Assembly: GCA_964604675.1 (NCBI GenBank)
Contig: CAZSAT010000015.1
Coordinates: forward strand, 20,569 to 84,568
Origin: CAZSAT01 sp964604675
Lineage (GTDB): Bacteria > Myxococcota_A > UBA796 > CAJQPC01
DNA length: 64,000 nucleotides
Reading direction: 5' to 3'
The position numbers and the translations under genes were made by a program. This document shows, piece after piece, positions 9,810-19,163 of the stretch; position 1 is the first letter of the stretch, and the number at the start of each line of letters is the position of its first letter. Under the pieces are notes generated by a model. That model saw only the letters and a program-made list of their open reading frames with translations. It was not told the origin of the DNA and made no database searches.

Positions 9810-12248
9810 ATGGCCGACCGGATTCCGCCAGCGCCAAAGAAGCGGCCCAAGACTCTCGAGCCCTTTCCCGAGGCCATCGGCCCCTACCGGCCGTTGAGGC
9901 TGCTGGGCAGTGGCGGCATGGCGGGGGTCTACCTCTGCCTCGGGCCCGAGGGTGAGGAGGTGGCGGTGAAGTGGCTGAACCGCGCCACGCCGCGCCTTCG
10001 TCAGCGCTTCGCACGGGAGGCGCGCGCCATGCTGCGCGTCAGCCATCCCGACATCGTGCACGTGCTCGGGCAAGGCGTGGCCCAGGGCCGCCCCTACCTC
10101 GTGATGGACTACGTGGCCGGCGAAGACCTGCGTGTCTACGCGCCGAAGCTGCAGGAGCGGCCGGCGGCGGAGCGGGTGGGCGAGGTGCGCCGCATCGGCA
10201 TCGCCATCTGCCGCGCCCTCCAGGCGGTGCACGCCGTGGGGCTGGTGCACCGCGACGTGAAACCCTCCAACGTGCTGCTGGATCTCCAGGGCGGCGTGTT
10301 CCTCACCGACTTCGGCGTGGTCAAGGACCTGGAGGATGCGGATCGCACCCAGGTGGGCATCCTCGTGGGCACTGCGAGCTACGCGTCGCCCGAGCAGATC
10401 CGAAGCGAGCCCGTCGACCACCGAACCGACCTCTACGGCCTCGGCTGCACCCTCTTCTTCGTGGCCACCGGGCGACGTCCGTTCCCCAGCCGAAAGCGGG
10501 ACGAGGTCATCCAGGCGCACCTCTCGTCGCCCGTGCCCCACCTGCGCACCATCGACCCCACCCTCCCGAAGGAGCTGGAAGCCATCATCGTGCGGCTGAT
10601 GGCCAAGCAGCGGGAGGACCGCTTCCAGGGCGCGCGGGCGGTTCGCCAGGCCCTGGAAGGACTCGGACGCGGCACCGGCAGCGCGGCCCCCCCGCCGCTG
10701 GCCGGACGCCAGCGCTACGTCGAGCAGGTCCGCGACGCCCTGCGAACCGTCGCGGACGGCAGCGGCGCAGTGATCCGTGCGGTCGGTCCAAAGGGCAGCG
10801 GGCGCCACTGGCTCCTGGAGGTGACCGAGGACCTGGGCCGCCGCATGAGCGTGCCCACGGAGCGCGTGAGTGACCCGGCGTCGCTCCACGCGGCGGCAGA
10901 GCGTGTGGCGTCGGGCGAGACGCTCGCGGTGATCACGCGCCTCCCCGATCCCGTGTCGGCGCGCGAGCTGATCATCGAGCTGGAGCCGCTCGGCATGGCC
11001 GACGTCCGGCGCACGGTGGTCTCGGTGGCGCCGAACACGCCCCAACCCCACCAGGCCGCCGAGCGCCTGCATCGCCTCAGCGGCGGGCACCCGGCCTGGC
11101 TGCTGCCTCTGCTCGAAGCCCACCGCCGCGGCGACCGCCTCGAGCTGCCCGACGCGATGACCGAGCCGACCGACCTCGCCGCCACGCTGGATCGCCTCGA
11201 CTTCGAAGCGCTCGAGACCCTGGGGAGCCTCGCGGTGCTGGGTCAGCCGGTCACCGTGACCGCGCTCGAGGAGGTGACGCAGATCCCCGCGAAGGAGCCG
11301 CTCGCCTCCCTGGCGGAGGCGGGCCTGGTGGCCGGCCACTCGGGGTCGTGGTGGGTGATGGGCGAGCTCGTGGCCGAGGCCGCCAGGGAGCGCCTGCCGG
11401 ATCCGGATGCCGTGGACCTGCGGGCTCGCCGGGCGATGAGCCGCTTCAGCCCCCCGCCACCCCCCGGCCCGCCGTCGGCGCCCGTCCGGATGCCGAAGCC
11501 ACCGCCACACAAGCGTGACCTGGTCGAGGCGCTCGAGACGGCCGAGGCGTTGGCGGTGAGCGGCAAGCTCGCGGCGGCGCGGGAGAAGCTGGAGGGCACA
11601 GTCGCGACGGCGCACGCGCGGCAAGCCGGCAAGGTCGAGGCGTGGGCCCTCCGACTGCTCGGCACCGTGCTCCTGGATCTCGGCGAAGCGCAGCTCGCGC
11701 AGGTGCGCCTGGCCGACGCGGTGGCGCTGGCCCGCGCCGTCAACGATCCGGGGGAGCGTCGGGCGGGGCACGTGCTCCGCGCCCTCGCCACGCTCGACGC
11801 CCGGCCAGGAAACCCGTCGGCAGCCAGCTCGGCCTTGAGTCGGCTGCGGAAGGCCGCCGACATCACCGGGCCGGATCCCGCGGGCTTCGAGGCCCTCAGA
11901 GCCGCGGTCTCCGCTCGGGCGAGCGCCGTGCTGGGCGACCAGCGCAGCTTCTCCGGGTCGCGCGACGCCGCGGTGTCCGCCATGTCCGCCGCGAGCTGGG
12001 TGGTGCGCCTGCGCGCGGAGCTCGAGCTCTCGCGTGCCGCCCTGGTGGCCGGGGATCTCGCCGCCTCCCGCCAGCATGCCGACCAGTGCGGCGCGGAGGC
12101 CGGGGCGCGCGGCTGGATGTTGTTCGCCTGGCTCGCGAGCCGCGTCCGGGCCACCACAGCCGGTCTGCCGGCGCCCGAACCCGGCACGGTCGCGGAGGGC
12201 CTGAGCGAAGCCGAGCTGGATCGGCTCACCCGCAAGCCGGTGCATTGA
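9810..12248 (+). CDS. Ser/Thr protein kinase with degenerate NTPase-like region
   Basis: An 812-residue protein; the ATG at 9810 is chosen because the kinase domain begins about 25 residues later and an upstream in-frame start would overlap the previous gene. It has GSGGMAGV, the VAVK lysine, HRDVKPSN near residue 146, DFGVVKD and the subdomain VIII SPEQ motif. The following segment aligns by position with the NTPase modules of the neighbours but is the most decayed. Its P-loop is GPKGSGRH near residue 325 (both the Lys and the Ser/Thr replaced) and I see no Walker B aspartates, so it is probably a non-hydrolysing pseudo-NTPase. A proline-rich linker (PPPPPGPPSAP, near residue 550) precedes shorter TPR-like repeats. 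It is the last gene of the kinase run, 41 bases before the next coding block. Confidence 0.92.
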   Translation: MADRIPPAPKKRPKTLEPFPEAIGPYRPLRLLGSGGMAGVYLCLGPEGEEVAVKWLNRATPRLRQRFAREARAMLRVSHPDIVHVLGQGVAQGRPYLVMDYVAGEDLRVYAPKLQERPAAERVGEVRRIGIAICRALQAVHAVGLVHRDVKPSNVLLDLQGGVFLTDFGVVKDLEDADRTQVGILVGTASYASPEQIRSEPVDHRTDLYGLGCTLFFVATGRRPFPSRKRDEVIQAHLSSPVPHLRTIDPTLPKELEAIIVRLMAKQREDRFQGARAVRQALEGLGRGTGSAAPPPLAGRQRYVEQVRDALRTVADGSGAVIRAVGPKGSGRHWLLEVTEDLGRRMSVPTERVSDPASLHAAAERVASGETLAVITRLPDPVSARELIIELEPLGMADVRRTVVSVAPNTPQPHQAAERLHRLSGGHPAWLLPLLEAHRRGDRLELPDAMTEPTDLAATLDRLDFEALETLGSLAVLGQPVTVTALEEVTQIPAKEPLASLAEAGLVAGHSGSWWVMGELVAEAARERLPDPDAVDLRARRAMSRFSPPPPPGPPSAPVRMPKPPPHKRDLVEALETAEALAVSGKLAAAREKLEGTVATAHARQAGKVEAWALRLLGTVLLDLGEAQLAQVRLADAVALARAVNDPGERRAGHVLRALATLDARPGNPSAASSALSRLRKAADITGPDPAGFEALRAAVSARASAVLGDQRSFSGSRDAAVSAMSAASWVVRLRAELELSRAALVAGDLAASRQHADQCGAEAGARGWMLFAWLASRVRATTAGLPAPEPGTVAEGLSEAELDRLTRKPVH

Positions 12249-12289
12249 GCCGCCACCCGCGTGCTACGGTCCGCTCCGGAGGAGGGCAC

Positions 12290-14089
12290 ATGTGGGGCAC
12301 GTTCGCGCTGTTGGGTGTCGCCGCAGCGGCGCCGATGTCGCATCCTTGCGAAGCGCGCCCGCCCACCGCGGAGGACCGCTACGTGCGCCAGTCGCTGGTC
12401 GTGTTTCCGCTCGAGGTGGCCGAGCTGCCTCCCCCGGTCACCTACAGAGGCGACGCGCCGGACGGGAGCCAGCTCACCTCCTCGTCCGAGCTGGTCGTGT
12501 CGGTGGCTCGCGGCCTGATGGCCGTGGACTACCCGCTGGAACGGTTCGACACGTGGGGCACACAGTCCCGGCCGAGCCTGGACGGCGACCGCCTGGTGGT
12601 CGGGGCGCACCCCACACCGGTCGCGATGGCCCTCGCCTGCGCCGACGCCGCGGTCATCCCACGCATCGCGAGCCTGGAGATCGAAGAGAGCACCACCAAG
12701 ACCAGCGACGGCCAGAGCCTGCCCAGCTACGAGATCAAGCTCCGCATGGAGCTCGACGTGTTCCAGCGCCGCCACACGGTGTTGCGCAAGACCCAGACCC
12801 TCGTGGCCAACGTCCCCGGCATCCCCGACCGCGTCGAGGACGTGATGACCGAGGCGCGGGCACAGTCGATGGAACAGCTCTCCGGTGCGATGCCCGTGAG
12901 CAGCGACAAGATCGACCTCGCCCGCGACAGCGCGGACGTGCTCGTATCCTACCTGCCGGAAGCGCAGGCTTCCCAGGCCGCCCAGGCGATCGAACAGTTC
13001 GAGCTGGCCATGACGCGCGTGGCATCCATCGCGCGCCCCGCCTCGCTCGTCCCGGTGCTCGACGGTGAGAACCCTGGTCCGCTCGGTCTCGGCTGGCGCA
13101 GCCTGGAGAACGCGTGCTTCACCGACCCCGCCAAGCCCGAGGATCGCGACTTCTCGGAGCGCACCCTCGAGTGCTCGGTGCTGAACCGCGTGCGTCAAGG
13201 CGTCCGCTCCCTCCAGCTGTCCACGCGCAAGGTGGAGGGCTTCCGGCTCTTCGCGCCCGTGCACACCCCCTCCGCCAGACAGGGCACGTTCCCCCTGGGC
13301 CTCGAGGAAGGCGTCCGCGTGGGAGACGGCTACTGGCTGATCGGGCCCTCGGGTCGCTCGGGCTATGCGCGCGTCGCAGCGCTGGGGCCCGGCGGCGAAG
13401 CCGGCGGCGCCGACCCGAGCGCGATGCAGGTCGTCTTCTCCCGGGACAACGAGACCGAGGTGCGCAAGGGTCGCGAAGACCCACGGCTCAACATCGAGAT
13501 CGGGCTGGTCGCCGGCGTGCTGCCCGTGCGGGTGCCGGAGTCCGACCTCTACGACCCCGACGGTGTGGTGCACGCCACCGTGCCCGAGGCCTCCAGGGCA
13601 CCGGCCGGCACCCTCACCTTCGACGTCAACCTGGGCCGGATGACCCAGCGCTTCGAGCTCTACCAGACCAACCGGATCAGCCGGGCCGCGGTCGGGCCGC
13701 TCCGCCACGGCCAGGCGGCCTTCGGGGTCGAGAAGCGCTGGCTGGTCGCCTCCCGCACCTACGCCTTCGCAGGGGGTGCCCTGGGCTTCCACACCTTCAG
13801 CGTGCCCACGGGCGACATCGAAATCGACGAGGAGGGCAACGAGCGGGAGCTACGGGGTGCCGAGATGCGCATCGGGCCCGAGGTCCTCGGCGGGCTGGTG
13901 CTCATGGTGCATCCAGCCGTGGTGGTGCGGGCCCAGCTCGGCGCCCGCGCGGCCAAGTCCGTGACCGAGTTCACCTACAAGCGCGGCGAGACGGAGATCA
14001 CCTACGTGCCCGACCCCACCGACGGCAGCACCTTCGAGCTGAAGCCCACCGGTGTGATCGCCGGCGCTTCGGCCGCGTGGGTGTTCTGA
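12290..14089 (+). CDS. Exported protein of unknown function
   Basis: A 599-residue protein. The ATG at 12290 follows a strong GGAGGAGGG site, and the first residues (MWGTFALLGVAAAAP) form a very short signal peptide without a basic n-region. I recognise no family. The middle part is mixed alpha/beta. Around residues 330-370 there is a segment (LEEGVRVGDGYWLIG) reminiscent of beta-barrel domains that bind or cap surface appendages. The C-terminal 150 residues alternate polar and hydrophobic residues and end in Trp-Val-Phe, as outer-membrane-associated strands often do, so an envelope location is likely. The stop overlaps the next start (TGATG), coupling it to the PEGA-domain gene. It could be an assembly or anchoring factor, but that is speculation. 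Confidence 0.75.
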   Translation: MWGTFALLGVAAAAPMSHPCEARPPTAEDRYVRQSLVVFPLEVAELPPPVTYRGDAPDGSQLTSSSELVVSVARGLMAVDYPLERFDTWGTQSRPSLDGDRLVVGAHPTPVAMALACADAAVIPRIASLEIEESTTKTSDGQSLPSYEIKLRMELDVFQRRHTVLRKTQTLVANVPGIPDRVEDVMTEARAQSMEQLSGAMPVSSDKIDLARDSADVLVSYLPEAQASQAAQAIEQFELAMTRVASIARPASLVPVLDGENPGPLGLGWRSLENACFTDPAKPEDRDFSERTLECSVLNRVRQGVRSLQLSTRKVEGFRLFAPVHTPSARQGTFPLGLEEGVRVGDGYWLIGPSGRSGYARVAALGPGGEAGGADPSAMQVVFSRDNETEVRKGREDPRLNIEIGLVAGVLPVRVPESDLYDPDGVVHATVPEASRAPAGTLTFDVNLGRMTQRFELYQTNRISRAAVGPLRHGQAAFGVEKRWLVASRTYAFAGGALGFHTFSVPTGDIEIDEEGNERELRGAEMRIGPEVLGGLVLMVHPAVVVRAQLGARAAKSVTEFTYKRGETEITYVPDPTDGSTFELKPTGVIAGASAAWVF

Positions 14090-15669
14090 TGCTCTGGACC
14101 CTGGGCCTCGCCCACGCCGCCTTGACCGTGCACGCCACCGAAGGGCGCGTGGTGATCAGCATCGACGGCGAGGTGGCCGCCGCCACCCCCGTGTCCCTCG
14201 AGGACCTCGATCCCGGGGCGCACACCCTCGGCTTCTGGGACCCCTCCGCGGGCCGCGAGATCTTCTCCATGAGCGTCGACGTCTCCGGCGAGCAGCACCT
14301 GGTGGTCGATCTCGACGCCAAGCGCGCCACCCTGCAGGACGCCGCCCCGGGAGCCCCCGCGGCCTCTCCCGTCAGCGCAGCGCCCGCCGTGGCCGCCGCC
14401 GCGGCGCCCGCCACCACCACCGGAGCTCCAGCCCCGACCGCCGCGGCACCCACCGCCGAGCCGGTGCCCTCCGTCGCTTCGGCGTCGGTCGCGCCGGCCC
14501 CGGCGCCCGTGGCGGCGTCTCCGGGCAGGTCGGCCCGCCGAGGAAAGGCCACGACGGACGAGCCCGCTGCGGTCACCACCGCCTCGACGACGGACGTGGG
14601 CTCGCTGTTCGTGAAGTCCAGCGTCGACGGCGCCACCGTGTTCGTCGACGGCGTGCCGCAGGCCGACCTGGCCCCGGCCATGTTCCGCGACATCCCGGTG
14701 GGCGGCCACGTGGTGACCCTGGTGGAGGGCTGCGAGGCCGCCCGAGGCGACGTGGTCGTGGAGGCCGGAAAGATCGCGCGCGCCGAGCTCACCCTGGCCA
14801 CCGAGGCGGGCAAGGCGGACTTCTCGGTCAGCCCCGGCTCGGCCACCCTGACGATCGACGGCCACGCGCTGAGGCAATGGCCCGTCACCATGACGTGCGG
14901 CGAGCACACCTGGGAGGCGAGCGCACCGAAGCACCACGACGCGGCGGGCTCCTTCTTCGTGCAGCCCCTGCTCACCACCCAGGTCGACGTCACGCTCCAG
15001 GCCATGGCCTGGGGCAGCCTCGTGGTCGACGTCACCCCCTTCGATGCGGAGATCCGTCTCGACGGCGAGCTGGTCGGGGAGGGACCGATGACCCTCGACG
15101 ATCTGCTGGCCGGGCCCCACACGGTCACGGCGTCGGCCGACGGCTACCGCACCGCCACCCTCGATCACGATCAGGTCGGAGACCAGGTCCAGACGTGGAC
15201 GGTGACCCTGGAGGCCGGCGCCGATCCGGTCGCGGTCGCTGTGGCGCCCGCGCCAGCCGCGCCCGAGCCCGAGCCCGAGCCCGAGCCCGTGCCGGCTGCC
15301 CCCAGCCCCGAACCGGTCGTGGCCGTCGCCACGGCTGCACCCGCACCGACCAGCGCGCCCACCGGTGAACGCTCCGGCGCGTCCCCCGCACGGGTAGCGC
15401 TCGACGTGGTGGTCACGGGCGCCACCGTCGCCGCGGCCGGCACCGGGCTGTGGGCCTACAGCCGCGCCCGCGAGGCGTACTCGGTCTACTACGACATCGC
15501 CACACCGTCGTCCGCCGAGGCTTTCTACGACGAGAGCGTGGTGCCCCTGCGGAACCTGACCTGGGCTTGTGCCGGTGCCGCCATCGTGGGCGCTGGCGCG
15601 AGCGCGGCGTTGTGGGTGACGACGGACTTCAGCGACACGGGCTTCGTCGGTCTGCGAGGGCGCTTCTGA
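14089..15669 (+). CDS. PEGA-domain envelope protein
   Basis: A 526-residue protein whose ATG overlaps the previous stop (TGATG). It opens with a short signal peptide (MLWTLGLAHAALT). It contains PEGA-type beta-sandwich repeats: residues about 15-75, about 180-230 (GATVFVDGVPQ), about 240-300 (SATLTIDGHAL) and about 300-365 (DAEIRLDGELVGEGP, then GPHTVTASADGY). Long Ala/Pro/Thr-rich low-complexity linkers separate them, including an Ala-rich run near 90-150 and an EPEPEPEP stretch near 390. Near the C-terminus there are two hydrophobic segments, so the protein is probably anchored in the envelope. PEGA domains are usually extracytoplasmic binding or structural modules. It sits in a three-gene coupled block with an unknown exported protein and a beta-helix lipoprotein, suggesting one surface complex. 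Confidence 0.85.
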   Translation: MLWTLGLAHAALTVHATEGRVVISIDGEVAAATPVSLEDLDPGAHTLGFWDPSAGREIFSMSVDVSGEQHLVVDLDAKRATLQDAAPGAPAASPVSAAPAVAAAAAPATTTGAPAPTAAAPTAEPVPSVASASVAPAPAPVAASPGRSARRGKATTDEPAAVTTASTTDVGSLFVKSSVDGATVFVDGVPQADLAPAMFRDIPVGGHVVTLVEGCEAARGDVVVEAGKIARAELTLATEAGKADFSVSPGSATLTIDGHALRQWPVTMTCGEHTWEASAPKHHDAAGSFFVQPLLTTQVDVTLQAMAWGSLVVDVTPFDAEIRLDGELVGEGPMTLDDLLAGPHTVTASADGYRTATLDHDQVGDQVQTWTVTLEAGADPVAVAVAPAPAAPEPEPEPEPVPAAPSPEPVVAVATAAPAPTSAPTGERSGASPARVALDVVVTGATVAAAGTGLWAYSRAREAYSVYYDIATPSSAEAFYDESVVPLRNLTWACAGAAIVGAGASAALWVTTDFSDTGFVGLRGRF

Positions 15670-17328
15670 TGCTCATCTGGATGTTGGCGTGTTTCCCGGA
15701 GAAGGTCGTCTCGACCCCCGTGAGCGAAGACACCGGCTCGGCGTCGAGCGACGACACCGACGACGCGGCGGACGAGACCGAGCCGGGCGACGACTCGGAG
15801 GAGACCTGCAACGGACTCGACGACGACGACGACGGGCGGGTCGACGAGGACGCCCGGGTCTCCATCAACGGCGAAGGCGACTACAGCCGGATCTCGGGAG
15901 CGCTGGTCGATGCCCAGAGCGGCGACTCCATCCTGGTGTGCCCCGGCACCTGGTACGAGGACCTCGCGATCGACACACCGGTCACGATCCGCGGGGTCGA
16001 GGGCGCCAGCGAGACCGAGGTGAGGGGCACCGGGGCCGGGTCCACCATCCAGGTCCTCGCGAGCGGAGTGGAGCTCGAGGGGCTGACCATCACCAGCGGT
16101 GTTGGCGAAGCCAATCCCTTTGGCGGGTCGGGAACGGTCGGCGGCGGGGTGTTCGCCACCGGATTCGTGTCGTTGACCCTCTCGGACTGCGTGCTGAGCG
16201 GAAACACGGCGGACTACGGCGGGGGACTGCTCGCGCAGGACGTCACCAACGTGACCCTCACCAACGTCCGTCTCCAGGACAACGAGGCCCTCCGGGAGGG
16301 CGGCGGCATGTACCTCCAGGAGACGATGGCCGTGCTGGACGACGTGACGGTGAGCGGCAACGTCTCCGAGACCGGCGGCGGTCTCGCGGTGNNNNNNNNN
16401 NGCCGCTGTCGAGGCCGGCTCCAGCGTGATCACCGGCAACGTTGCGGGGAACGCTTCTCTGGAGGTGGGCGCAGGTGGGGGCCTGACACTGGAGGACAGC
16501 ACCTGGACCGGCAGCACGATCACGGGGAACGAGAGCGGCTACGCTGCCGGCGGCGCGCTGCTGTGGGGCACAACGAGCCTGGAAGACGTCGTGCTCTCCA
16601 CCAACGATGCACCCTACGCCGGTGGGCTGTACATCTCCGGCTCGGCCACTCTCGAGTCCGTCACCATCGAAGGCAACGACGCCGACTTGATCGGCGGCGG
16701 TCTGTACCTCTACGAGGCCTTCACCACCCTCGTCTCCGTGCATGTGCAGTCCAACTCGGCTGAGGATGCCGGCGGACTGGTGGCGCACACGTCCGACGTG
16801 GTCTCCTACGGGGACGTGACCATCAGCGGCAATGCCGCGGACGGTGCCGGAGGCGGTGTCTGGCTCTACGGCGGAAGCGTGCTCTTCGGCACCTCGGTTG
16901 AAGAGAATTCGGCCACCGCCGGCGGAGGCCTGTACATCCAAGGTGACAGCTACGCAGACAGCGTCACCATCGAGAACAACGAAGCCGAGGCCGGTGGCGG
17001 CGTGTACGTGTACGACGACGGCACGCTCACCGACGTGGAGATCGTCGGAAACACCGCCGACGAAGGCGGCGGCCTCGCCGTCGACGACGGCCGCACCGAG
17101 CTCGAGGACTGCGTGGTCGAAGACAACTTCGCCAGCACCGGCGGCGGCGCCATCCTCTACGACAGCGCCTACCTCGAGAGCACCGACACCGACTGGGGCT
17201 CGGGCTCGAGCGACAACAGCCCGAACGACGTCGAGATGGGCGAAGGCACCGCAGGCGAAGGCCTCAGCTGGAACTACGGGAGCTCCGCCGACTTCGACTG
17301 CGCCGGCGACACGGGCCTCTGCTGGTAG
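15669..17328 (+). CDS. Parallel beta-helix (right-handed) lipoprotein, interrupted by an assembly gap
   Basis: It starts at ATG 15669 inside the previous stop (TGATG). The N-terminus MLIWMLAC looks like a minimal lipoprotein signal, followed by an Asp/Glu/Ser-rich linker and one MopE-like Cys-Asp segment (CNGLDDDDDG). From about residue 70 onward it is a long run of beta-helix turns of the type (I/V)xGNxAxxGGGLxxx, as in adhesins and autotransporter-like Pbp1 repeat proteins. Ten Ns interrupt it at 16392-16401. The frame before the gap ends exactly at the gap, and the frame after begins on its next base, so the two halves join if the true gap length is a multiple of three. I therefore treat it as one intact gene, not a frameshift. 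The protein ends at 17328 with GDTGLCW. Confidence 0.85.
16392..16401. other. Scaffold gap of ten Ns inside a repetitive gene
   Basis: Ten consecutive Ns lie within the beta-helix repeats, where near-identical turns would make assembly ambiguous. Ten is a common placeholder, so the real length is unknown. Reading frames on both sides fit a length divisible by three. Confidence 0.98.
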
Positions 17329-17401
17329 CCCACCCGCCCCCTGCACCACCGAGCACCATCCAGCACCACGACCCCGGTCCCGCACCGGGCAAGCTCCCCC
17401 C

Positions 17402-18157
17402 ATGGTGCTCACTGTCCTCAGCCTCAACACGTGGGGCCTGCCGTGGCCGATCTCCCGGGACCGGGAGGCGCGCTTCGCAGCGCTCACCGACACCCCCGAG
17501 CTGCAGGCCGACGTGGTCGGGCTGCAGGAGATCTGGAGCGGCGCGCCCTGGAAGTCCCGCCGACCCCTGATCCGGCCCAGCACCCGCGGGGACTCCGGCC
17601 TGGGCCTGCTCACCGACTACCCGGTGACCGGCACCGCCTTCTACGCCTTCCGCGACAAGGAGGGCGCCGACCGGCTCAAGCGCAAGGGCGTCTTCGCCAT
17701 CGAGCTCGAGCTGCCGGACATCGGCAGCATCTGGGTCGCGTCCATGCACGCCCAGTCCGGCAGCCGCAAGGCGGCTCCGCGCGCCGTGCAGCTCCGCCGC
17801 GCCGCCGCCTGGCTCGACGACCTGCGCGGCGACGCCCCCGTGGTGTGGGTAGGCGACTTCAACCTCGAAGACCACGACCCCGTCGACCAGGCCACCTCGG
17901 CCTGGCTCGTCGACGCGGGCTTCGAGGACGCCGGCGAGCACCGCCCGGAACCCACCTGGCACACCCACAACCGCTGGGTGAGCCGTGGCGAGGCCCGCTA
18001 CGACCGCATCTACGTGAAGGACGGCCGCAACGTGGACGTGAGCGTGCTCGACATCGAGGTGGTCCTCGACGACACGCCCCTGAGCGACCACTACGGCGTG
18101 CAGAGCCGCCTCCACTTCGTGCGCCGTGGGCCCGCAGTCGCGCAACAGGACCGCTGA
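17402..18157 (+). CDS. Endonuclease/exonuclease/phosphatase-family hydrolase
   Basis: A 251-residue metal-dependent hydrolase of the DNase I-like fold. Family signature residues are visible in order: Asn in LSLNTWG near residue 9, Glu in GLQEIW near 42, His in SMHAQSG near 118, Asp/Asn in WVGDFNLED near 152 and the terminal SDHYGV near 230. The motif set occurs in sphingomyelinases, inositol phosphatases and nucleases, so the substrate cannot be assigned. No signal peptide is seen: the protein starts directly with the first strand (MVLTVLSLNTWG), implying a cytoplasmic enzyme unless the hydrophobic start serves for export. The start at 17402 is chosen because the fold begins there. Its last 32 bases overlap the next gene if that gene uses GTG 18126. 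Confidence 0.88.
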   Translation: MVLTVLSLNTWGLPWPISRDREARFAALTDTPELQADVVGLQEIWSGAPWKSRRPLIRPSTRGDSGLGLLTDYPVTGTAFYAFRDKEGADRLKRKGVFAIELELPDIGSIWVASMHAQSGSRKAAPRAVQLRRAAAWLDDLRGDAPVVWVGDFNLEDHDPVDQATSAWLVDAGFEDAGEHRPEPTWHTHNRWVSRGEARYDRIYVKDGRNVDVSVLDIEVVLDDTPLSDHYGVQSRLHFVRRGPAVAQQDR

Positions 18158-19163
18158 GCTGCCCGCACGTCTGGAGCGCGTGCTGGTCACCGGCGCGTCC
18201 GGCTTCATCGGGCGGCGCGTGGTGCGGCACCTCCTGGATCGGCAGGTCGCCGTGCGGTGCCTGGTGCGCGCGAGCTCCGACCGGTCCGCCCTCGCGGGCA
18301 CCGAACAGGTGGTCGGGGACCTGCTCGAACCGGACTCGCTGAAGCCGGCCGTGCAAGACGTGGACGCCGTGGTGCACCTGGCCAGCCTGCTCAAGGTCCC
18401 GTGGAAGCCGGCCTTCCACACCGTGAACGCGCGAGGCACCGGGAGCGTGGCCGAGGCGTGCGCCCGCACCGCGAACCCACCTGCCCTGGTCGTCGTGTCG
18501 TCCCTCGCGGCGGGCGGCCCGTCGGCCCCCGACCGACCCCGAACCGAGGCGGACGGCTGCGCGCCCGTCTCCATCTACGGCGGGGTGAAGCTGGCCGCGG
18601 AGCACGCGGCGCTCGCGTGGTCTGACGAGGTGCCGATCACGGTGGCCCGGCCCCCGATGGTCTACGGCGAGCGCGACCGCGCCACGCTTCCGCTCTTCCG
18701 CTCGGCCGCGAGCGGCTTCACGCTCGTGCCCGGGCGGCGAGGAGCGCGGGTCTCGGCCATCCACGTCGACGACCTCGCGGGCGCGCTCGTCACCCTCGCC
18801 AGCACGGGAGAGCGGGTGGCGCAGGGCGACGCGAGCGGCCGCTACTACGTGGCGGGCCCGGAGCGCCCGGAGCTGCACGAGCTCGGAACGCTGATGGGCC
18901 GCGCCGCTGGACGAGGCACGGTGCGCGTCCTCCACGTGCCGGGGTGGGTGGTGGGCTGTGCCGCCGCTCTGAGCGAGCTGAACGCCCGGCTCCGCGACCG
19001 GCCGGCGCCCCTCAACCTCGACAAGTGGCGCGAGATCGTGGCCGGTTCCTGGATCTGCGACACCTCGAAGGTGAGCGCCTTGGGGTGGGCCCCCGAGAAG
19101 CCGCTCCCGGCGCGGCTCGAACAGACCGCGGCGTGGTACCGCGACGAGGGCTGGATCAGCTGA
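18126..19163 (+). CDS. NAD-dependent epimerase/dehydratase (extended SDR)
   Basis: An extended short-chain dehydrogenase of about 345 residues. The N-terminal Rossmann motif is VTGASGFIG, followed by VVGDLLEPDSL (cofactor-adjacent Asp) and VDAVVHLAS. The catalytic Ser lies in VVSSLAAGGPS and a Tyr-x3-Lys in IYGGVKLAAEHAA. The family includes sugar epimerases, 3-beta-hydroxysteroid dehydrogenases and dihydroflavonol reductases. The architecture and WxPEKPLPxRLEQTAxWY tail fit the DFR/3-beta-HSD-like branch, but the substrate is unknown. A GTG at 18180, three bases after GGAG, would start directly at the Rossmann strand and avoid overlapping the preceding gene; it is a credible alternative start. 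Its 3' end overlaps the convergent protease gene by eight bases. Confidence 0.9.
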   Translation: MGPQSRNRTAELPARLERVLVTGASGFIGRRVVRHLLDRQVAVRCLVRASSDRSALAGTEQVVGDLLEPDSLKPAVQDVDAVVHLASLLKVPWKPAFHTVNARGTGSVAEACARTANPPALVVVSSLAAGGPSAPDRPRTEADGCAPVSIYGGVKLAAEHAALAWSDEVPITVARPPMVYGERDRATLPLFRSAASGFTLVPGRRGARVSAIHVDDLAGALVTLASTGERVAQGDASGRYYVAGPERPELHELGTLMGRAAGRGTVRVLHVPGWVVGCAAALSELNARLRDRPAPLNLDKWREIVAGSWICDTSKVSALGWAPEKPLPARLEQTAAWYRDEGWIS

